The notes under the pieces: model-generated
What the model was told of the DNA's origin: nothing
Database searches by the model: none
Seen by the model: the letters and a program-made list of their open reading frames with translations, nothing else
Position numbers and translations under genes: made by a program
Assembly: GCF_001884065.1 (NCBI RefSeq)
Contig: NZ_MACH01000142.1
Coordinates: forward strand, 1-64,000
From: Bacillus proteolyticus
GTDB taxonomy: Bacteria > Bacillota > Bacilli > Bacillales > Bacillaceae_G
Direction of reading: 5' to 3'
DNA: 64,000 bases
Shown: positions 16,472 through 24,953 of the stretch, piece by piece
Layout of the letters: the number at the start of each line of letters is the position of its first letter
Numbering within the stretch: position 1 is the stretch's first letter

Positions 16472-16813
16472 TTATTTTTTTCTCAATTTCTTCATGATAC
16501 TCTCATTCAAATCTTCACGATACTTGGAGACATAAGTTTTAGCGTTTGCCACTAGTTCGTCAGCAAAGGAAGCTACGTCATCCCCAGTGATTTCAAGCAC
16601 TTGTCTTCCTTCCGCCGCACCAGCTTCAAACAAATCGATTAATTCATACTGTATGTGCAGCATATCCATTCCATTACCCGCTGAGAAATTCCACATATAG
16701 TTTTGAATTTTCTTAAACACAAACTGATAGTCCTCCGGCAAGGCTCCAACTCGTGCCATCATCATTTTATACTCTTTTTTATCACCAATTAATTTTTTGA
16801 ACATTTCCATCAT
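16472..16813 (-). CDS. DUF1048 family protein
   Basis: This 113-residue helical protein is of the DUF1048 type, commonly encoded beside PadR regulators and drug ABC exporters in Firmicutes. The recognisable core is KIQNYMWNFSAGNGMDML and LIDLFEAGAAEGRQVLEITGDDVASFADEL. Its role is unknown; it is thought to take part in regulation or assembly of the neighbouring exporter. The ribosome site is AAGGAGG. It lies between padR and the ABC pair in the same direction. Confidence 0.85.
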   Translation of the reverse strand: MMEMFKKLIGDKKEYKMMMARVGALPEDYQFVFKKIQNYMWNFSAGNGMDMLHIQYELIDLFEAGAAEGRQVLEITGDDVASFADELVANAKTYVSKYREDLNESIMKKLRKK

Positions 16814-16889
16814 ATTAGTTTTCCTCCTTTTTTATAAAGCAGAACAAGAAACCCCAAAAATATCGGACACAATATCTTATCTTATGAAG

Positions 16890-17210
16890 CTAGTTTGACT
16901 TCAAGACGTTAATTTTTGATGATACAAAATCCCACTTTTCCCAAAATAATTCAAGCTCCTGACGGCCAGCTTCATTAAGCGAATAAAACTTTCGAGGCGG
17001 CCCCATATCTGACGGTTTCTTTTCAATATTCACAAGCTTTTTCTTCTCTAATCGTACGAGGATGGTATAGACCGTTCCTTCCACAACTTCGGTAAACCCA
17101 AGATCATTCAGATGACGTGTAATCTCATAGCCATACGTTTCACGGCGACTGATGATTTCCAACACACAACCTTCCAACGAACCTTTCAGCATTTCAGTTA
17201 AATTTTCCAT
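16890..17210 (-). CDS. PadR family transcriptional regulator
   Basis: The 106-residue winged-helix repressor of the PadR type begins MLKGSLEGCVLEIISRRETYGYEI after a short leader. The wing includes VVEGTVYTILVRLEKKKLV and GPPRKFYSLNEAGRQELELF. PadR proteins of this size repress an adjacent ABC exporter until a drug binds. Palindromic half-sites CTATTCAGTA and TACTGAATAG are repeated over 300 bp upstream. It is the first gene of the operon and follows AAAGGAGG. Confidence 0.92.
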   Translation of the reverse strand: MENLTEMLKGSLEGCVLEIISRRETYGYEITRHLNDLGFTEVVEGTVYTILVRLEKKKLVNIEKKPSDMGPPRKFYSLNEAGRQELELFWEKWDFVSSKINVLKSN

Positions 17211-17248
17211 ATTCTGATCCTCCTTTACCCCCTATTCTGTCTGACTTA

Positions 17249-17318
17249 TATTCAGTATTACAGAGTACTAAGGCGAATTTTTTACTGAATAGCTTTTGAG
17301 AAACCATACTATTCAGTA
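17249..17318. promoter_or_regulatory. PadR operator cluster
   Basis: TATTCAGTATTAC at 17249-17261, then TACTGAATAG at 17283-17292 paired with the inverted CTATTCAGTA at 17309-17318. This lies 40-110 bp upstream of padR and is the likely autoregulatory operator. Confidence 0.6.
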
Positions 17319-17531
17319 TTACTTATTACAAGTACATTGTATGACTAAGTAGTGGTGGATGTCAACTGATTTTCAAAATTTTTCTAAAATCCGCTATTAC
17401 CTATTGTTTACTGCATACATCTTGAGAAACTACACTATTCAGTATTACTTATTACAAGTACATTGTATGACTAAGTAGTGGCGGATGTCAATTGATTTTC
17501 AAAATTTTTCTAAAATCCACTATTACCTATT
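17296..17531. repeat. Two direct repeats of about 110 bp, period 126 bp
   Basis: Copy 1 is 17296-17405 and copy 2 is 17422-17531, separated by 16 bp. They are nearly identical. Each begins TTGAGAAAC, carries ATTCAGTATTACTTATTAC and GTATGACTAAGTAGTGG, and ends CTATTACCTATT. Each unit carries one CTATTCAGTA half-site, so the repeat multiplies presumed PadR binding sites. No coding frame uses it. Confidence 0.85.
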
Positions 17532-17796
17532 TGATACAACCTATTTTCTTTCTGAAGAAATCTCTCCACATACCTATCCAGCTAAGAAAAGAAAATACCC
17601 CAAAACGAAAATTCTACACTTTTTTATTTTGGGGCGCTATAATATTCCGGAGTTAATGAATATGGATGGCTCTCCTTATTAATAAGACGGATTATTTTTT
17701 GTTCTTCTACTATTATACCTGTGCATCTAATAAATTAGTTTTCGAATACATACAAATTCTTTATAAAGCCACTATTAAATGTACAACATCTTTTCA
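17532..17796. other. Intergenic stretch with hairpin below hcp
   Basis: CCCCAAAA at about 17599-17606 can pair with TTTTGGGG ending near 17634; with flanking A/T runs it may end hcp transcription. Short frames here lack binding sites. Confidence 0.4.
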
Positions 17797-19083
17797 TTAC
17801 GATAACATCATAGCCATGTCTTCTGCTGCATTTGTAATCAGTTTTAAACCGAATGTTTCTTGTAATACATCAAGCACGCCAGGTGAAATAAATTCAGGAG
17901 CCTTTGGACCGATGCGAATATCTTGAATTCCAAGGCTAAATAGTCCAAGTAAAATGGCAACTGCTTTTTGTTCAAACCATGATAGCACAATACTAACTGG
18001 CAATTCATTCACTTCACATTGAAAAGCATCTGCTAAAGCGGCCGCTATTTTCACTGTAGAAATTGAATTGTTACATTGTCCTAAGTCAATGTAACGCGGG
18101 ATCTCCGTACCAGGTACAACACCATAATTTACATCATTAAAGCGGAATTTCCCGCAAGAAGTTGTTAAAATTACCGTTTCTGGCGGAAGTGACGTTGCTA
18201 ATTCACGATAGTATTCTCCGCCTTTTCCTGGGGCATCGCAACCTGCTATAACAAAGAAACGCTTTATTTTCCCTTCCTTTACTGCCTCAATAATTTCTGG
18301 AGCTAATGATAATACTGTATTATGATGAAACCCTGTTACTAACTGTTCATCCGACTCCATATGTACTTCTGGAAGTTCTAACGCTTTTTGAATCAATGGT
18401 GCAAAATCATCATTTTCAATTTTTTGTACGCCCTCTAAACCTGCAATATCATATGAAAAGAATCGATCAAAATATGATCCTTTAATTGGCATAACACAGT
18501 TCGTTGTAGCTAAAATGGCACCAGTAAATTTTTCGAAAAGACGTCTTTGATCATACCATGCCTTACCAATGTTCCCTTTTAAATGTTTATATTTTTTCAG
18601 CTGCGGATATCCGTGTGCTGGTAACATTTCAGAATGCGTATAAATATTAATTTCTTTTCCTTCTGTTTGCTTTAATAATTCTTCTAACGCAAATAAATTA
18701 TGACCAGTAACTACAATTGCCTTACCTTCTACACGATTTTGTGTAATTTGAACCGGCTCTGGAACACCAAAGTGATTCGTATGTGCCTCATCTAATAACT
18801 CCATCACTCGTAAAGCTGATTTCCCGACTTTCATAGCCATATCAATATGCTCTTGCTCATTAAAGTTGGAATTTGTTAACGTCATATATAACGCTTCTTG
18901 CGTTGTAGCATCTACAAATGCATCTGTATATCCTAGCTGAGCAGCATGAGTACGATAAGCCGCAATTCCTTTTAATCCAAACACAATCGTATCTTGTAAA
19001 CTTGCAATTGTTTCATTTTTACCGCAAACACCTATTACTTTACATCCGCCTGTTGGCGTTTGTTCACATTGATAACAAAACAT
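17797..19083 (-). CDS. hcp: Hydroxylamine reductase (hybrid cluster protein)
   Basis: This is the iron-sulfur hybrid cluster protein, which reduces hydroxylamine and nitric oxide and protects against nitrosative stress under low oxygen. The N-terminal cysteine motif is MFCYQCEQTPTGGC followed by GVCGK. Further ligands are visible in VVTGHN, TTNCV, VIAGCD, TTSCGKFRFND and LGQCNNS. The length of 428 residues is that of the class lacking the long insertion. I start at 19083 rather than two codons earlier because MFCYQCEQ is the family's beginning and GGGTGGGATGATA precedes it. A TGTGA-N6-TCACA site about 66 bp upstream fits FNR control. Confidence 0.95.
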   Translation of the reverse strand: MFCYQCEQTPTGGCKVIGVCGKNETIASLQDTIVFGLKGIAAYRTHAAQLGYTDAFVDATTQEALYMTLTNSNFNEQEHIDMAMKVGKSALRVMELLDEAHTNHFGVPEPVQITQNRVEGKAIVVTGHNLFALEELLKQTEGKEINIYTHSEMLPAHGYPQLKKYKHLKGNIGKAWYDQRRLFEKFTGAILATTNCVMPIKGSYFDRFFSYDIAGLEGVQKIENDDFAPLIQKALELPEVHMESDEQLVTGFHHNTVLSLAPEIIEAVKEGKIKRFFVIAGCDAPGKGGEYYRELATSLPPETVILTTSCGKFRFNDVNYGVVPGTEIPRYIDLGQCNNSISTVKIAAALADAFQCEVNELPVSIVLSWFEQKAVAILLGLFSLGIQDIRIGPKAPEFISPGVLDVLQETFGLKLITNAAEDMAMMLS

Positions 19084-19148
19084 TATCATCCCACCCTCTC
19101 CCAAGCATTCCTTACAACCTAAGCATAATACCCATTAATGAAAAGGGA

Positions 19149-19164
19149 TGTGATATCAATCACA
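19149..19164. promoter_or_regulatory. FNR-type site upstream of hcp
   Basis: TGTGATATCAATCACA matches the TGTGA-N6-TCACA pattern used by Bacillus Fnr. A second, shorter-spaced pair TGTGA-N4-TCACA lies at 19181-19194. Anaerobic induction of hcp is therefore likely. Confidence 0.7.
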
Positions 19165-19359
19165 ATAATATATAAAGATTTGTGACAGTTCACATTATTG
19201 ACATAATATTTTTATCGTCTTCTAATATTAATGCTTTCGCATAATCATTTATTTGCATAATGTATCGACGCACTTTTAAGGAACACAAATATCATATCCA
19301 TCTAATATTTCACAAAATTTTCCTTGCTGATGGTACAATTAAAGTTATGGAGGGATAAT

Positions 19360-20391
19360 ATGGTATATATGATGTTTTATTATGGAATACTGTTTCTTAT
19401 ACTCGGTATTGCAATATTTCTGTTTATTATGGCTGGGTCACGAAAAATTAGGAATAAAAATCTTTCATTCGTAATGATCGGTTTAGGGATAAATATACTT
19501 ACAAGTCCAGTGGCACTTTTTATAGGGGTGATGGCAACAGATTCTCCATATAGTACTAGACTTGATTTTTGGAAAGGATTTCTCTTTATTCAAGGAATAC
19601 CTCTTTTCTTACTACTTATAGCTTTCATTTGGTGGTCTATTCGCCCGGCCAAAGTAAAAGTTTCAACGAGCATTGAAAAAGACCTTGAACAAAATATGAA
19701 AAGTACTAAGAAAAAAGAGACACGAGGCCGTCCCGTTACTGCCATACGTATTTTAATTCCAATTATTTTATTAGTAGGCTGTTTTTCTTACATATTGTAT
19801 TTACAGGACGTTACACTAGAAAAAAGTCATTCTCCGAATAATATAAATACGATTAAAGTAGTTAAAATAGATTCAGACTCTTCTCTTGGTTCCTCTCCCG
19901 TCAGAATTAAATACGGTTGGTCGGAACATTTGGACACAAATATTGCAAATGACGGGGAACGTCTCGATTCTTCAAACGTTTCAATAGATTGGAAAAACGA
20001 TTATGAAGCAACAATAACGCTACGCGGAAAAGAAACAGTACCTGAAGTTGTGGAATTTAATGTATCAGATAAATCCAGTAGTTCTGTTTTTAAGAAAGTA
20101 CAAAAAGTGGTCAGTTCCTTTACCTTTCAAAAAAGTGAATCTCCAAATCTAATAAATATTATCGAGTTTAGGGAAACAATAAAATCAAAAGGACCAAGTC
20201 CCAGTTCAACTGTAAGAATCTATTATGGGAAAAGAGGTAGCATTTTAAAAAAATATAAAGAAGTCACTCTTAAGGACATGTATACGACAGAGAACTTCAA
20301 TATCAATTGGAGAAACGATGAACAAGTACAGGTAGAAGTCTTAGAGGAAAATGTAGTAACAGCTACCATCGTGATTGATTTATCAAAATAA
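19360..20391 (+). CDS. Membrane protein with duplicated extracellular domain
   Basis: The protein of about 343 residues has three hydrophobic segments near the N-terminus, a charged loop, a fourth membrane segment (ILIPIILLVGCFSYILYLQD), and then two tandem beta-rich domains of about 90 residues. The two halves match each other: SHSPNNINTIKVVKIDS...SSPVRIKYG...SIDWKNDYEATI against SESPNLINIIEFRETIKS...SSTVRIYYG...NINWRNDEQVQV. This is the pattern of DUF5412-like Bacillus proteins, here duplicated. I start at 19360 (MVYMMFYYG) because GGAGG lies six bases upstream. It is monocistronic. The function is unknown; the paired domains should face outward. Confidence 0.75.
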   Translation: MVYMMFYYGILFLILGIAIFLFIMAGSRKIRNKNLSFVMIGLGINILTSPVALFIGVMATDSPYSTRLDFWKGFLFIQGIPLFLLLIAFIWWSIRPAKVKVSTSIEKDLEQNMKSTKKKETRGRPVTAIRILIPIILLVGCFSYILYLQDVTLEKSHSPNNINTIKVVKIDSDSSLGSSPVRIKYGWSEHLDTNIANDGERLDSSNVSIDWKNDYEATITLRGKETVPEVVEFNVSDKSSSSVFKKVQKVVSSFTFQKSESPNLINIIEFRETIKSKGPSPSSTVRIYYGKRGSILKKYKEVTLKDMYTTENFNINWRNDEQVQVEVLEENVVTATIVIDLSK

Positions 20392-20652
20392 ATCTATTTT
20401 TCACATGTTATAACTTTTTTCTACTCGGCACACGAGAGATACATAGTATTTACAAATTAAAAGATTTATACACATTATGAGCACCCTCTTTCTTTACAAT
20501 ACATTTACACTATCTTTACATTGTTTACATTATTTATATGATATATTTATATAGAAACTACTTAAGAAATTTCATGTACATTTTATCTTTATGATCTCTT
20601 ATCTGATTGATAAAAAGATCATGTTATATTTTTATAACAGGGGTGAACTAGA
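20392..20652. other. Intergenic stretch before a small membrane gene
   Basis: AT-rich, with no frame of note. It probably holds the promoter of the small gene at 20653, but no clear -35/-10 pair stands out. Confidence 0.4.
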
Positions 20653-20757
20653 ATGACTGAAACATTAAAAACACTTATAATGCTTGATGTTACTTACGTT
20701 GTTATAGCAATTATGACGGTACTGGTATTTGTATACTTGGAATTAAAATCTCAGTAA
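20653..20757 (+). CDS. 34-residue single-pass membrane peptide
   Basis: The frame reads MTETLKTLIMLDVTYVVIAI, then MTVLVFVYLELKSQ and a stop. One hydrophobic helix (about residues 10-28) is flanked by short polar ends. AGGGGTGA sits about six bases before the ATG, and a strong hairpin terminator follows, so it looks like a real minigene. The function is unknown. Confidence 0.6.
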   Translation: MTETLKTLIMLDVTYVVIAIMTVLVFVYLELKSQ

Positions 20758-20804
20758 CGTATACAGGCGTAATTAATAGCTTCGCATTTAAATATAGCTC
20801 GAAG

Positions 20805-20836
20805 AAAGCGAGGAGGAAATTGTTTCCCCTCGCTTT
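20805..20836. terminator. Bidirectional terminator
   Basis: The stem AAAGCGAGG / CCTCGCTTT lies between the small plus-strand gene and the convergent beta-lactamase gene. Confidence 0.75.
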
Positions 20837-20853
20837 TATATTCCAACAGTTTC

Positions 20854-21627
20854 TTATTTCAACAAATCCAATGTATGTAAAAGTAATCCTCTGTCCCCTA
20901 CTTCTCCATGACCAGGCACTACTAAGTTCATATTTCCATATAGCTTCAACACATTCTCAATCGATATCGACCATTCATTTACATATGCATCAGCAACATT
21001 CCCTAAATCTTTTGCCCCCGCAGATTTCACTAAACAGCCTCCAGCTAAAATGTTGTATTGCGGTAACCATACGACAATATTATCTTCTGTATGTCCTTTC
21101 CCTGGATAGAACGTTTCTACTTTCATATTTCCAAACTTCAAATTCGTAATTGTTTGTAAGTCTCCAAGTGGATCTTCATATCCATTTTTCTTTGCTAGTT
21201 CCGCAGTTAATGCTGTACTATGCGCTTTAATTCCTCTTTCTTTCAACGTTTTAATTCCGCCAATTCGATCAGCGTGCGCATGTGTAATAATGACATCCGT
21301 TACTCGCTTCTGAAATTTCTTTTCTACCATCTCTATTAGTTCCTTCGTTAACTTATCATCCCAAGAAGAATCGACAAGTACTAATCCTTTAGAAGTATTA
21401 AGAACTAGACCATTCGAAGGAACTGTTTCTCCGTTAAAATAACCTAACTCCGTATGAACCCATACATTTTTGTTTAACTGAGAAATTGAAATGGTTCCTG
21501 TCTCATTTTTTATTACTTTTTTCTCTAGCATTTGTTCCGCTTTCACAGAAGAAATTGTGCTAACAAATTGAGTTGTTCCTAGTAAACTAACACATACCCC
21601 TAATTTTAATAATGTATTCTTTTTCAT
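20854..21627 (-). CDS. bla2: Subclass B1 metallo-beta-lactamase (BcII)
   Basis: This secreted zinc beta-lactamase hydrolyses penicillins, cephalosporins and carbapenems. The 257-residue precursor has a signal peptide ([20 protein letters not shown], then [10 protein letters not shown]). The zinc ligands are visible: HAHADR, GKGH, the cysteine in GGCLVKS, and PGHGEVG. Sequence is very close to the BcII enzyme of Bacillus cereus from memory. The start at 21627 follows GGTGGAG; an in-frame ATG seven codons earlier is less well placed. It is monocistronic. Confidence 0.95.
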   Translation of the reverse strand: MKKNTLLKLGVCVSLLGTTQFVSTISSVKAEQMLEKKVIKNETGTISISQLNKNVWVHTELGYFNGETVPSNGLVLNTSKGLVLVDSSWDDKLTKELIEMVEKKFQKRVTDVIITHAHADRIGGIKTLKERGIKAHSTALTAELAKKNGYEDPLGDLQTITNLKFGNMKVETFYPGKGHTEDNIVVWLPQYNILAGGCLVKSAGAKDLGNVADAYVNEWSISIENVLKLYGNMNLVVPGHGEVGDRGLLLHTLDLLK

Positions 21628-21730
21628 TTTCTCCACCCTTTCTTTCAAACTAAATAGTTATTACCTATATTAGACAATTCATCTCAAATGTTTGTTCCAT
21701 CATTTCTTACCTATTTTTCATGAAATTAAT

Positions 21731-21758
21731 AAAAGCGCACAAAATTTTGTACGCTTTT
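21731..21758 (-). terminator. Terminator after the MazG-like gene
   Basis: The stem AAAAGCG / CGCTTTT continues into ACAAAATTTTGT in the loop region. It sits just below the frameshifted MazG-like gene. Confidence 0.5.
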
Positions 21759-21774
21759 TAACTTAACTTTCCTT

Positions 21775-22057
21775 TTACCATTCACGTTTTTTATTAATCA
21801 TCATTTTTTCTTCAAACGCCTTCTCTAAATCAATTTCTAACTTGTTTGCTAAATCACATACATTCCAAATTACATCAAACATTTCTAAACCAATTTCTTT
21901 TTTTTGCATCTTGTATTTTATTACGCTTTAATATAACTTCCGCTAATTCACCTAATTCCGCCATTGCATACATCGTACGCTCTTCAATTGTTGTATCTTG
22001 AAATCCTTTTTCTTCACTGAAATTTGATACATATCTCTGGAATTCCACTATATTCAT
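21775..22057 (-). pseudogene. MazG-like nucleotide pyrophosphohydrolase, frameshifted
   Basis: The frame from the ATG at 22057 (behind AGGGAG) reads MNIVEFQRYVSNFSEEKGFQ and continues to AMAELGELAEVILKRNKIQD, a MazG-type start with the E-x-x-E metal site. It then hits a run of eight A (21898-21905) and soon stops. Removing one A restores EIGLEMFDVIWNVCDLANKL and EKAFEEKMMINKKREW, which completes a normal 93-residue MazG-like domain ending at 21775. The restored part contains the E-x-x-D second metal site. So the gene is broken by a single-base homopolymer gain, unless this is a read error or slippage restores it. Confidence 0.75.
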
Positions 22058-22181
22058 ACTTAATCTCCCTTCATCACAAATACTCCGTTTTTCTATTACA
22101 TTTAAAATCAAAAATGTATTTTGTTAAATTATAACATTCATACTATAATTTATTTATAGCCTATTAACGGAGGGGTTTTTA

Positions 22182-22479
22182 ATGACTCTCTTCGCTTCCC
22201 CATCATTATTCATACTAGCAATCATTTCATTTTTCATTTGCACTAGCATATTTCATCGGAGTAAAGCAATACACTTGGCTCTTATCAGGATTCAATGAAC
22301 GCCGTGTGCCAGATAAAGTTAAGTTATCAAAAATAGTGGGTCTTTATAATTTAACTGCTGGTGTTATCGCCACAATTGGCAGTGTCTTCACTACTCCTAA
22401 TGCCAAAATCTTATTTCCTATCATAATAATTGGCCACGTTATAATTGCTGCCTATGTAAATACACGTATGGTGAAATGA
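22182..22479 (+). pseudogene. DUF3784-like small membrane protein, frameshifted
   Basis: The ATG at 22182 follows GGAGGGG. The first 15 codons read into a hydrophobic helix; then the frame shifts at a run of five T near 22245. With one T removed the rest reads FALAYFIGVKQYTWLLSGFN, KLSKIVGLYNLTAGVIATIG and ends in VNTRMVK. That is a complete DUF3784-type protein of about 98 residues with three membrane segments. As it stands the product ends at about codon 38. It is the second single-base homopolymer gain within 400 bp. Confidence 0.7.
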
Positions 22480-22508
22480 AAAAGATCACCCAAATGGATG
22501 ATCTTTTT
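22479..22508. terminator. Bidirectional terminator
   Basis: The perfect stem AAAAAGATCA / TGATCTTTTT lies between convergent genes ending at 22479 and 22508. Confidence 0.8.
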
Positions 22509-22789
22509 TATAATTTATCAACATATTGCTTCGCTTCTAATAAGGAAAAACCAAAAGCTTCTCTTACTCTCTTAACTGCTGTAACTGTTTTTCCTTCTTC
22601 CATAAGCTGACGCAACTCTTTATTAATTTCAGGTTCTCTATCTACAATTCCCATTTCTTTCGAAATTAATTGTAATCTATCTTCCATCCTCTTTAAACGC
22701 GCATCCGTTTTCTTTTCGATTTTATTTAATTTTTCAGCGAGATACATAAATCCAAAGGCCGCTATCGGTATGACAATCCAAAATTCCAT
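22508..22789 (-). CDS. Membrane-anchored protein with L7/L12 C-terminal-like domain
   Basis: The 93-residue protein has one N-terminal membrane helix (WIVIPIAAFGFMYLA), a short coiled coil (EKLNKIEKKTDARLKRMEDRLQLI) and a C-terminal domain. That domain, VTAVKRVREAFGFSLLEAKQ ending YVDKL, matches the ribosomal protein L7/L12 C-terminal pattern (vtAVK.vRe.tGl.L.EAK..V). Such proteins are widespread in Bacillus and their role is unknown; ribosome or translation-factor contact at the membrane is a speculation. The start follows AAGGAGGGG. Confidence 0.78.
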   Translation of the reverse strand: MEFWIVIPIAAFGFMYLAEKLNKIEKKTDARLKRMEDRLQLISKEMGIVDREPEINKELRQLMEEGKTVTAVKRVREAFGFSLLEAKQYVDKL

Positions 22790-22922
22790 GACTGCCCCTC
22801 CTTACTAGCTTTCATATGTTTTATTTAAGTAACTTATGTAAATTTTACCACAGGAAACATTTAATGTATAATAGTAATATACAACACTGTTGATAAAACC
22901 TTTTATTTTAGGGGGATACTTT

Positions 22923-23117
22923 ATGAAAAGATTTTTTAAGACGTTACTACAATTTGTAGTTCTTTCAATCGCACTACATTTATTATTTGATATCGTTGGC
23001 TGGCTTGTTTTCAATGCACCAATAAAAAACAAAACCACCATTATTTCCTTAATAACAACCTCATGGCTTATGTACATGTACCGATATAAATTTTTTAAAG
23101 CATTTACTTCGAATTAA
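22923..23117 (+). CDS. Small two-helix membrane protein
   Basis: The 64-residue protein has two hydrophobic stretches (VVLSIALHLLFDIVGWLVFN and IISLITTSWLMYMY). I start at the ATG at 22923 since AGGGGG lies seven to eight bases upstream; an earlier in-frame start at 22890 has no site. No family is recognised. Confidence 0.6.
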   Translation: MKRFFKTLLQFVVLSIALHLLFDIVGWLVFNAPIKNKTTIISLITTSWLMYMYRYKFFKAFTSN

Positions 23118-23196
23118 CTTAAACTAAGAAAACACTCTATTTACTACTGTATAATAAAATTAATATTCTGTTTTTTCAAAAAGGAAGGAAGTCACT

Positions 23197-24234
23197 ATGA
23201 ACTTAAAAAGTAACAATATATACGAGAAAATGAACCAATATTCCGTTGCAGGATTAAGCCTTGCCGTTATATGTGACGGTAGACTTGATGAAGCGTCTGC
23301 CTTCGGAACACTTGAATCCGGAACAACTAGAACTGTCACTACGGATTCCATATTCAATTCTTGTTCCATTAGCAAGTTCATCACCGCCATACTCACGCTA
23401 AAATTATGTAATCAAGGCATAGTACATTTAGATGAAAACGTAAATGATAGACTCACATCTTGGAACATCCCTACCAATTTATTTACTTCACAGAAAAAAA
23501 TCACGTTGCGAAACTTATTAAGTCACCAATCTGGAATCATTGATCCTCCTAATAGTTTTGAACATTATACACTTGCACAAGGGCGACCAAACATGTCTGA
23601 ACTCCTTGCCGGTAAAACATTATATTGCCCAGTACCGATAGAAGCAGCTTATAAACCAGAAAGCGAATTTCACTACTCTGACGCAAACTTTTGTATTATC
23701 GAACTACTACTTGAAAATATAACTGGAAAACCATTTAATCTTTTACTTGAAGAATATATCTTTCAGCCACTTCAACTGAAGAATAGTACGGTATTCCCTA
23801 CTGAAGATATAAATAAATTAGATACATTTGCTTGCGGACATAATAAAGATGGCACCGTTACAAATGAGAAGTATCCATTTTATCCATTCGCAGCAGCCTC
23901 AGGCATTTGGACAACACCAACTGACTTATCAACTTTAGTAATCGAACTCATTCATTCCTTACATGGAAATAGCAAACTAAAACTTTCTCAAAAAATAGTA
24001 CAAGACATGATTTCTCCTCAAGGTTGCTCAAAATGGACTGGGTTAGGTGTTTTTCTAGATGATTCTAATGAAGACTTACAAATTTATTCATATGGATGGG
24101 GCGTTGGATTTCAATGTATGATGGTATGCTATCCATATCAAGGTAATGGTGCTGTTATTATGACAAACTCTGATTTAGGTGTTCATCAAATGGAAGGAAT
24201 TATTGGCGAGGTTTTAAAAATGTTATCCTTATAA
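23197..24234 (+). CDS. Serine hydrolase (class C beta-lactamase / PBP4* family)
   Basis: This 345-residue enzyme of the beta-lactamase/DD-peptidase superfamily has the active-site SxxK as SISK in NSCSISKFITAILTLKL. LRNLLSHQSGI is typical of the family. The YxN-type motif appears as YSDANFCIIELLL, with aspartate in place of asparagine. There is no signal peptide, so it is probably cytoplasmic, an esterase or peptidase rather than a resistance enzyme. The start follows AAGGAAGGAAG. Confidence 0.82.
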   Translation: MNLKSNNIYEKMNQYSVAGLSLAVICDGRLDEASAFGTLESGTTRTVTTDSIFNSCSISKFITAILTLKLCNQGIVHLDENVNDRLTSWNIPTNLFTSQKKITLRNLLSHQSGIIDPPNSFEHYTLAQGRPNMSELLAGKTLYCPVPIEAAYKPESEFHYSDANFCIIELLLENITGKPFNLLLEEYIFQPLQLKNSTVFPTEDINKLDTFACGHNKDGTVTNEKYPFYPFAAASGIWTTPTDLSTLVIELIHSLHGNSKLKLSQKIVQDMISPQGCSKWTGLGVFLDDSNEDLQIYSYGWGVGFQCMMVCYPYQGNGAVIMTNSDLGVHQMEGIIGEVLKMLSL

Positions 24235-24240
24235 TGAAAA

Positions 24241-24272
24241 GAAAGAAGCTGTTCCTTCCAGCTTCTTTCTTT
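24241..24272 (+). terminator. Terminator of the serine hydrolase, abutting bcr1
   Basis: The stem GAAAGAAGCTG / CAGCTTCTTTC is followed by TTT, which already belongs to the TTTAT end of a bcr1 element. The element sits in the terminator's T-tract. Confidence 0.75.
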
Positions 24273-24429
24273 ATCCCGCTATTTGCCGGGCAGTAAGACC
24301 CCCATCTCAATATTCAGCGAAAGCAAAAAAGTTAGATGGGGGATCAACTGCCCGTAAAAGCCCGATTGGTGAAGGCTAATAATCAGCGGGGGATGAAGAA
24401 GCCCCCCACTGATTAAAGTTTCACTTTAT
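24270..24429 (+). repeat. bcr1 repeat, full-length copy (about 160 bp)
   Basis: It begins TTTATCCCGCTATTTGCC and ends TTAAAGTTTCACTTTAT, with TTTAT direct repeats on both sides. Inside, CCCCCATCT can pair with AGATGGGGG, and GGGCAGT with ACTGCCC, giving a strong folded RNA. Size and ends match the mobile-like bcr1 element known from the Bacillus cereus group. Confidence 0.88.
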
Positions 24430-24674
24430 ATAACATTTTTCGCAACAATTTTTATATGTTCTGGTGCGATAATCTCCGTTATACTTTCTTGGAAATCTTC
24501 ATGCAACAGTTCTTCAATATGTTCTAGCTGCACTTCGACATGTGTGCATTCTAAATTATGTATGTTTAATAGTGCATAATGATCTTTCTTCTTAATTACT
24601 AAATATTGATTTTCTTCTGTTACGAGTACCGATCCTAATCGTACTCCTAGTAAGCGTTGATCATCAAACTTCAT
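24426..24674 (-). CDS. Small hypothetical protein
   Basis: The 82-residue soluble protein (MKFDDQRLLGVRLGSVLVTE onward) has several beta strands and an acidic second half. No family is recognised. The ATG at 24674 is preceded by GGAAGGAG; an upstream start at 24695 overlaps that site. Its stop codon TAA uses bases of the adjoining bcr1 TTTAT. Confidence 0.6.
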   Translation of the reverse strand: MKFDDQRLLGVRLGSVLVTEENQYLVIKKKDHYALLNIHNLECTHVEVQLEHIEELLHEDFQESITEIIAPEHIKIVAKNVI

Positions 24675-24953
24675 AATTACTTCTCCTTCCCTCACATAAA
24701 TGAAATTAAAATGAAAATAATTACATTTATGGAAAAGACTCTTTTTTAGACTATATCATAATTTACTAAAATATAAATATCATTTTTCCTTTTAATAAAA
24801 ATTCCTATTCTTTCATATATTTCGATACAAAAAACTTTCTCAACATAAAATTAGAATTTTCAGTTTTTAAATCTATGAAAATCTATTATAATAAAGTTAA
24901 TAAATGTTTGACCTCTCCTAATTCATGTACATATGGATGATCAGTAGTTGCTG

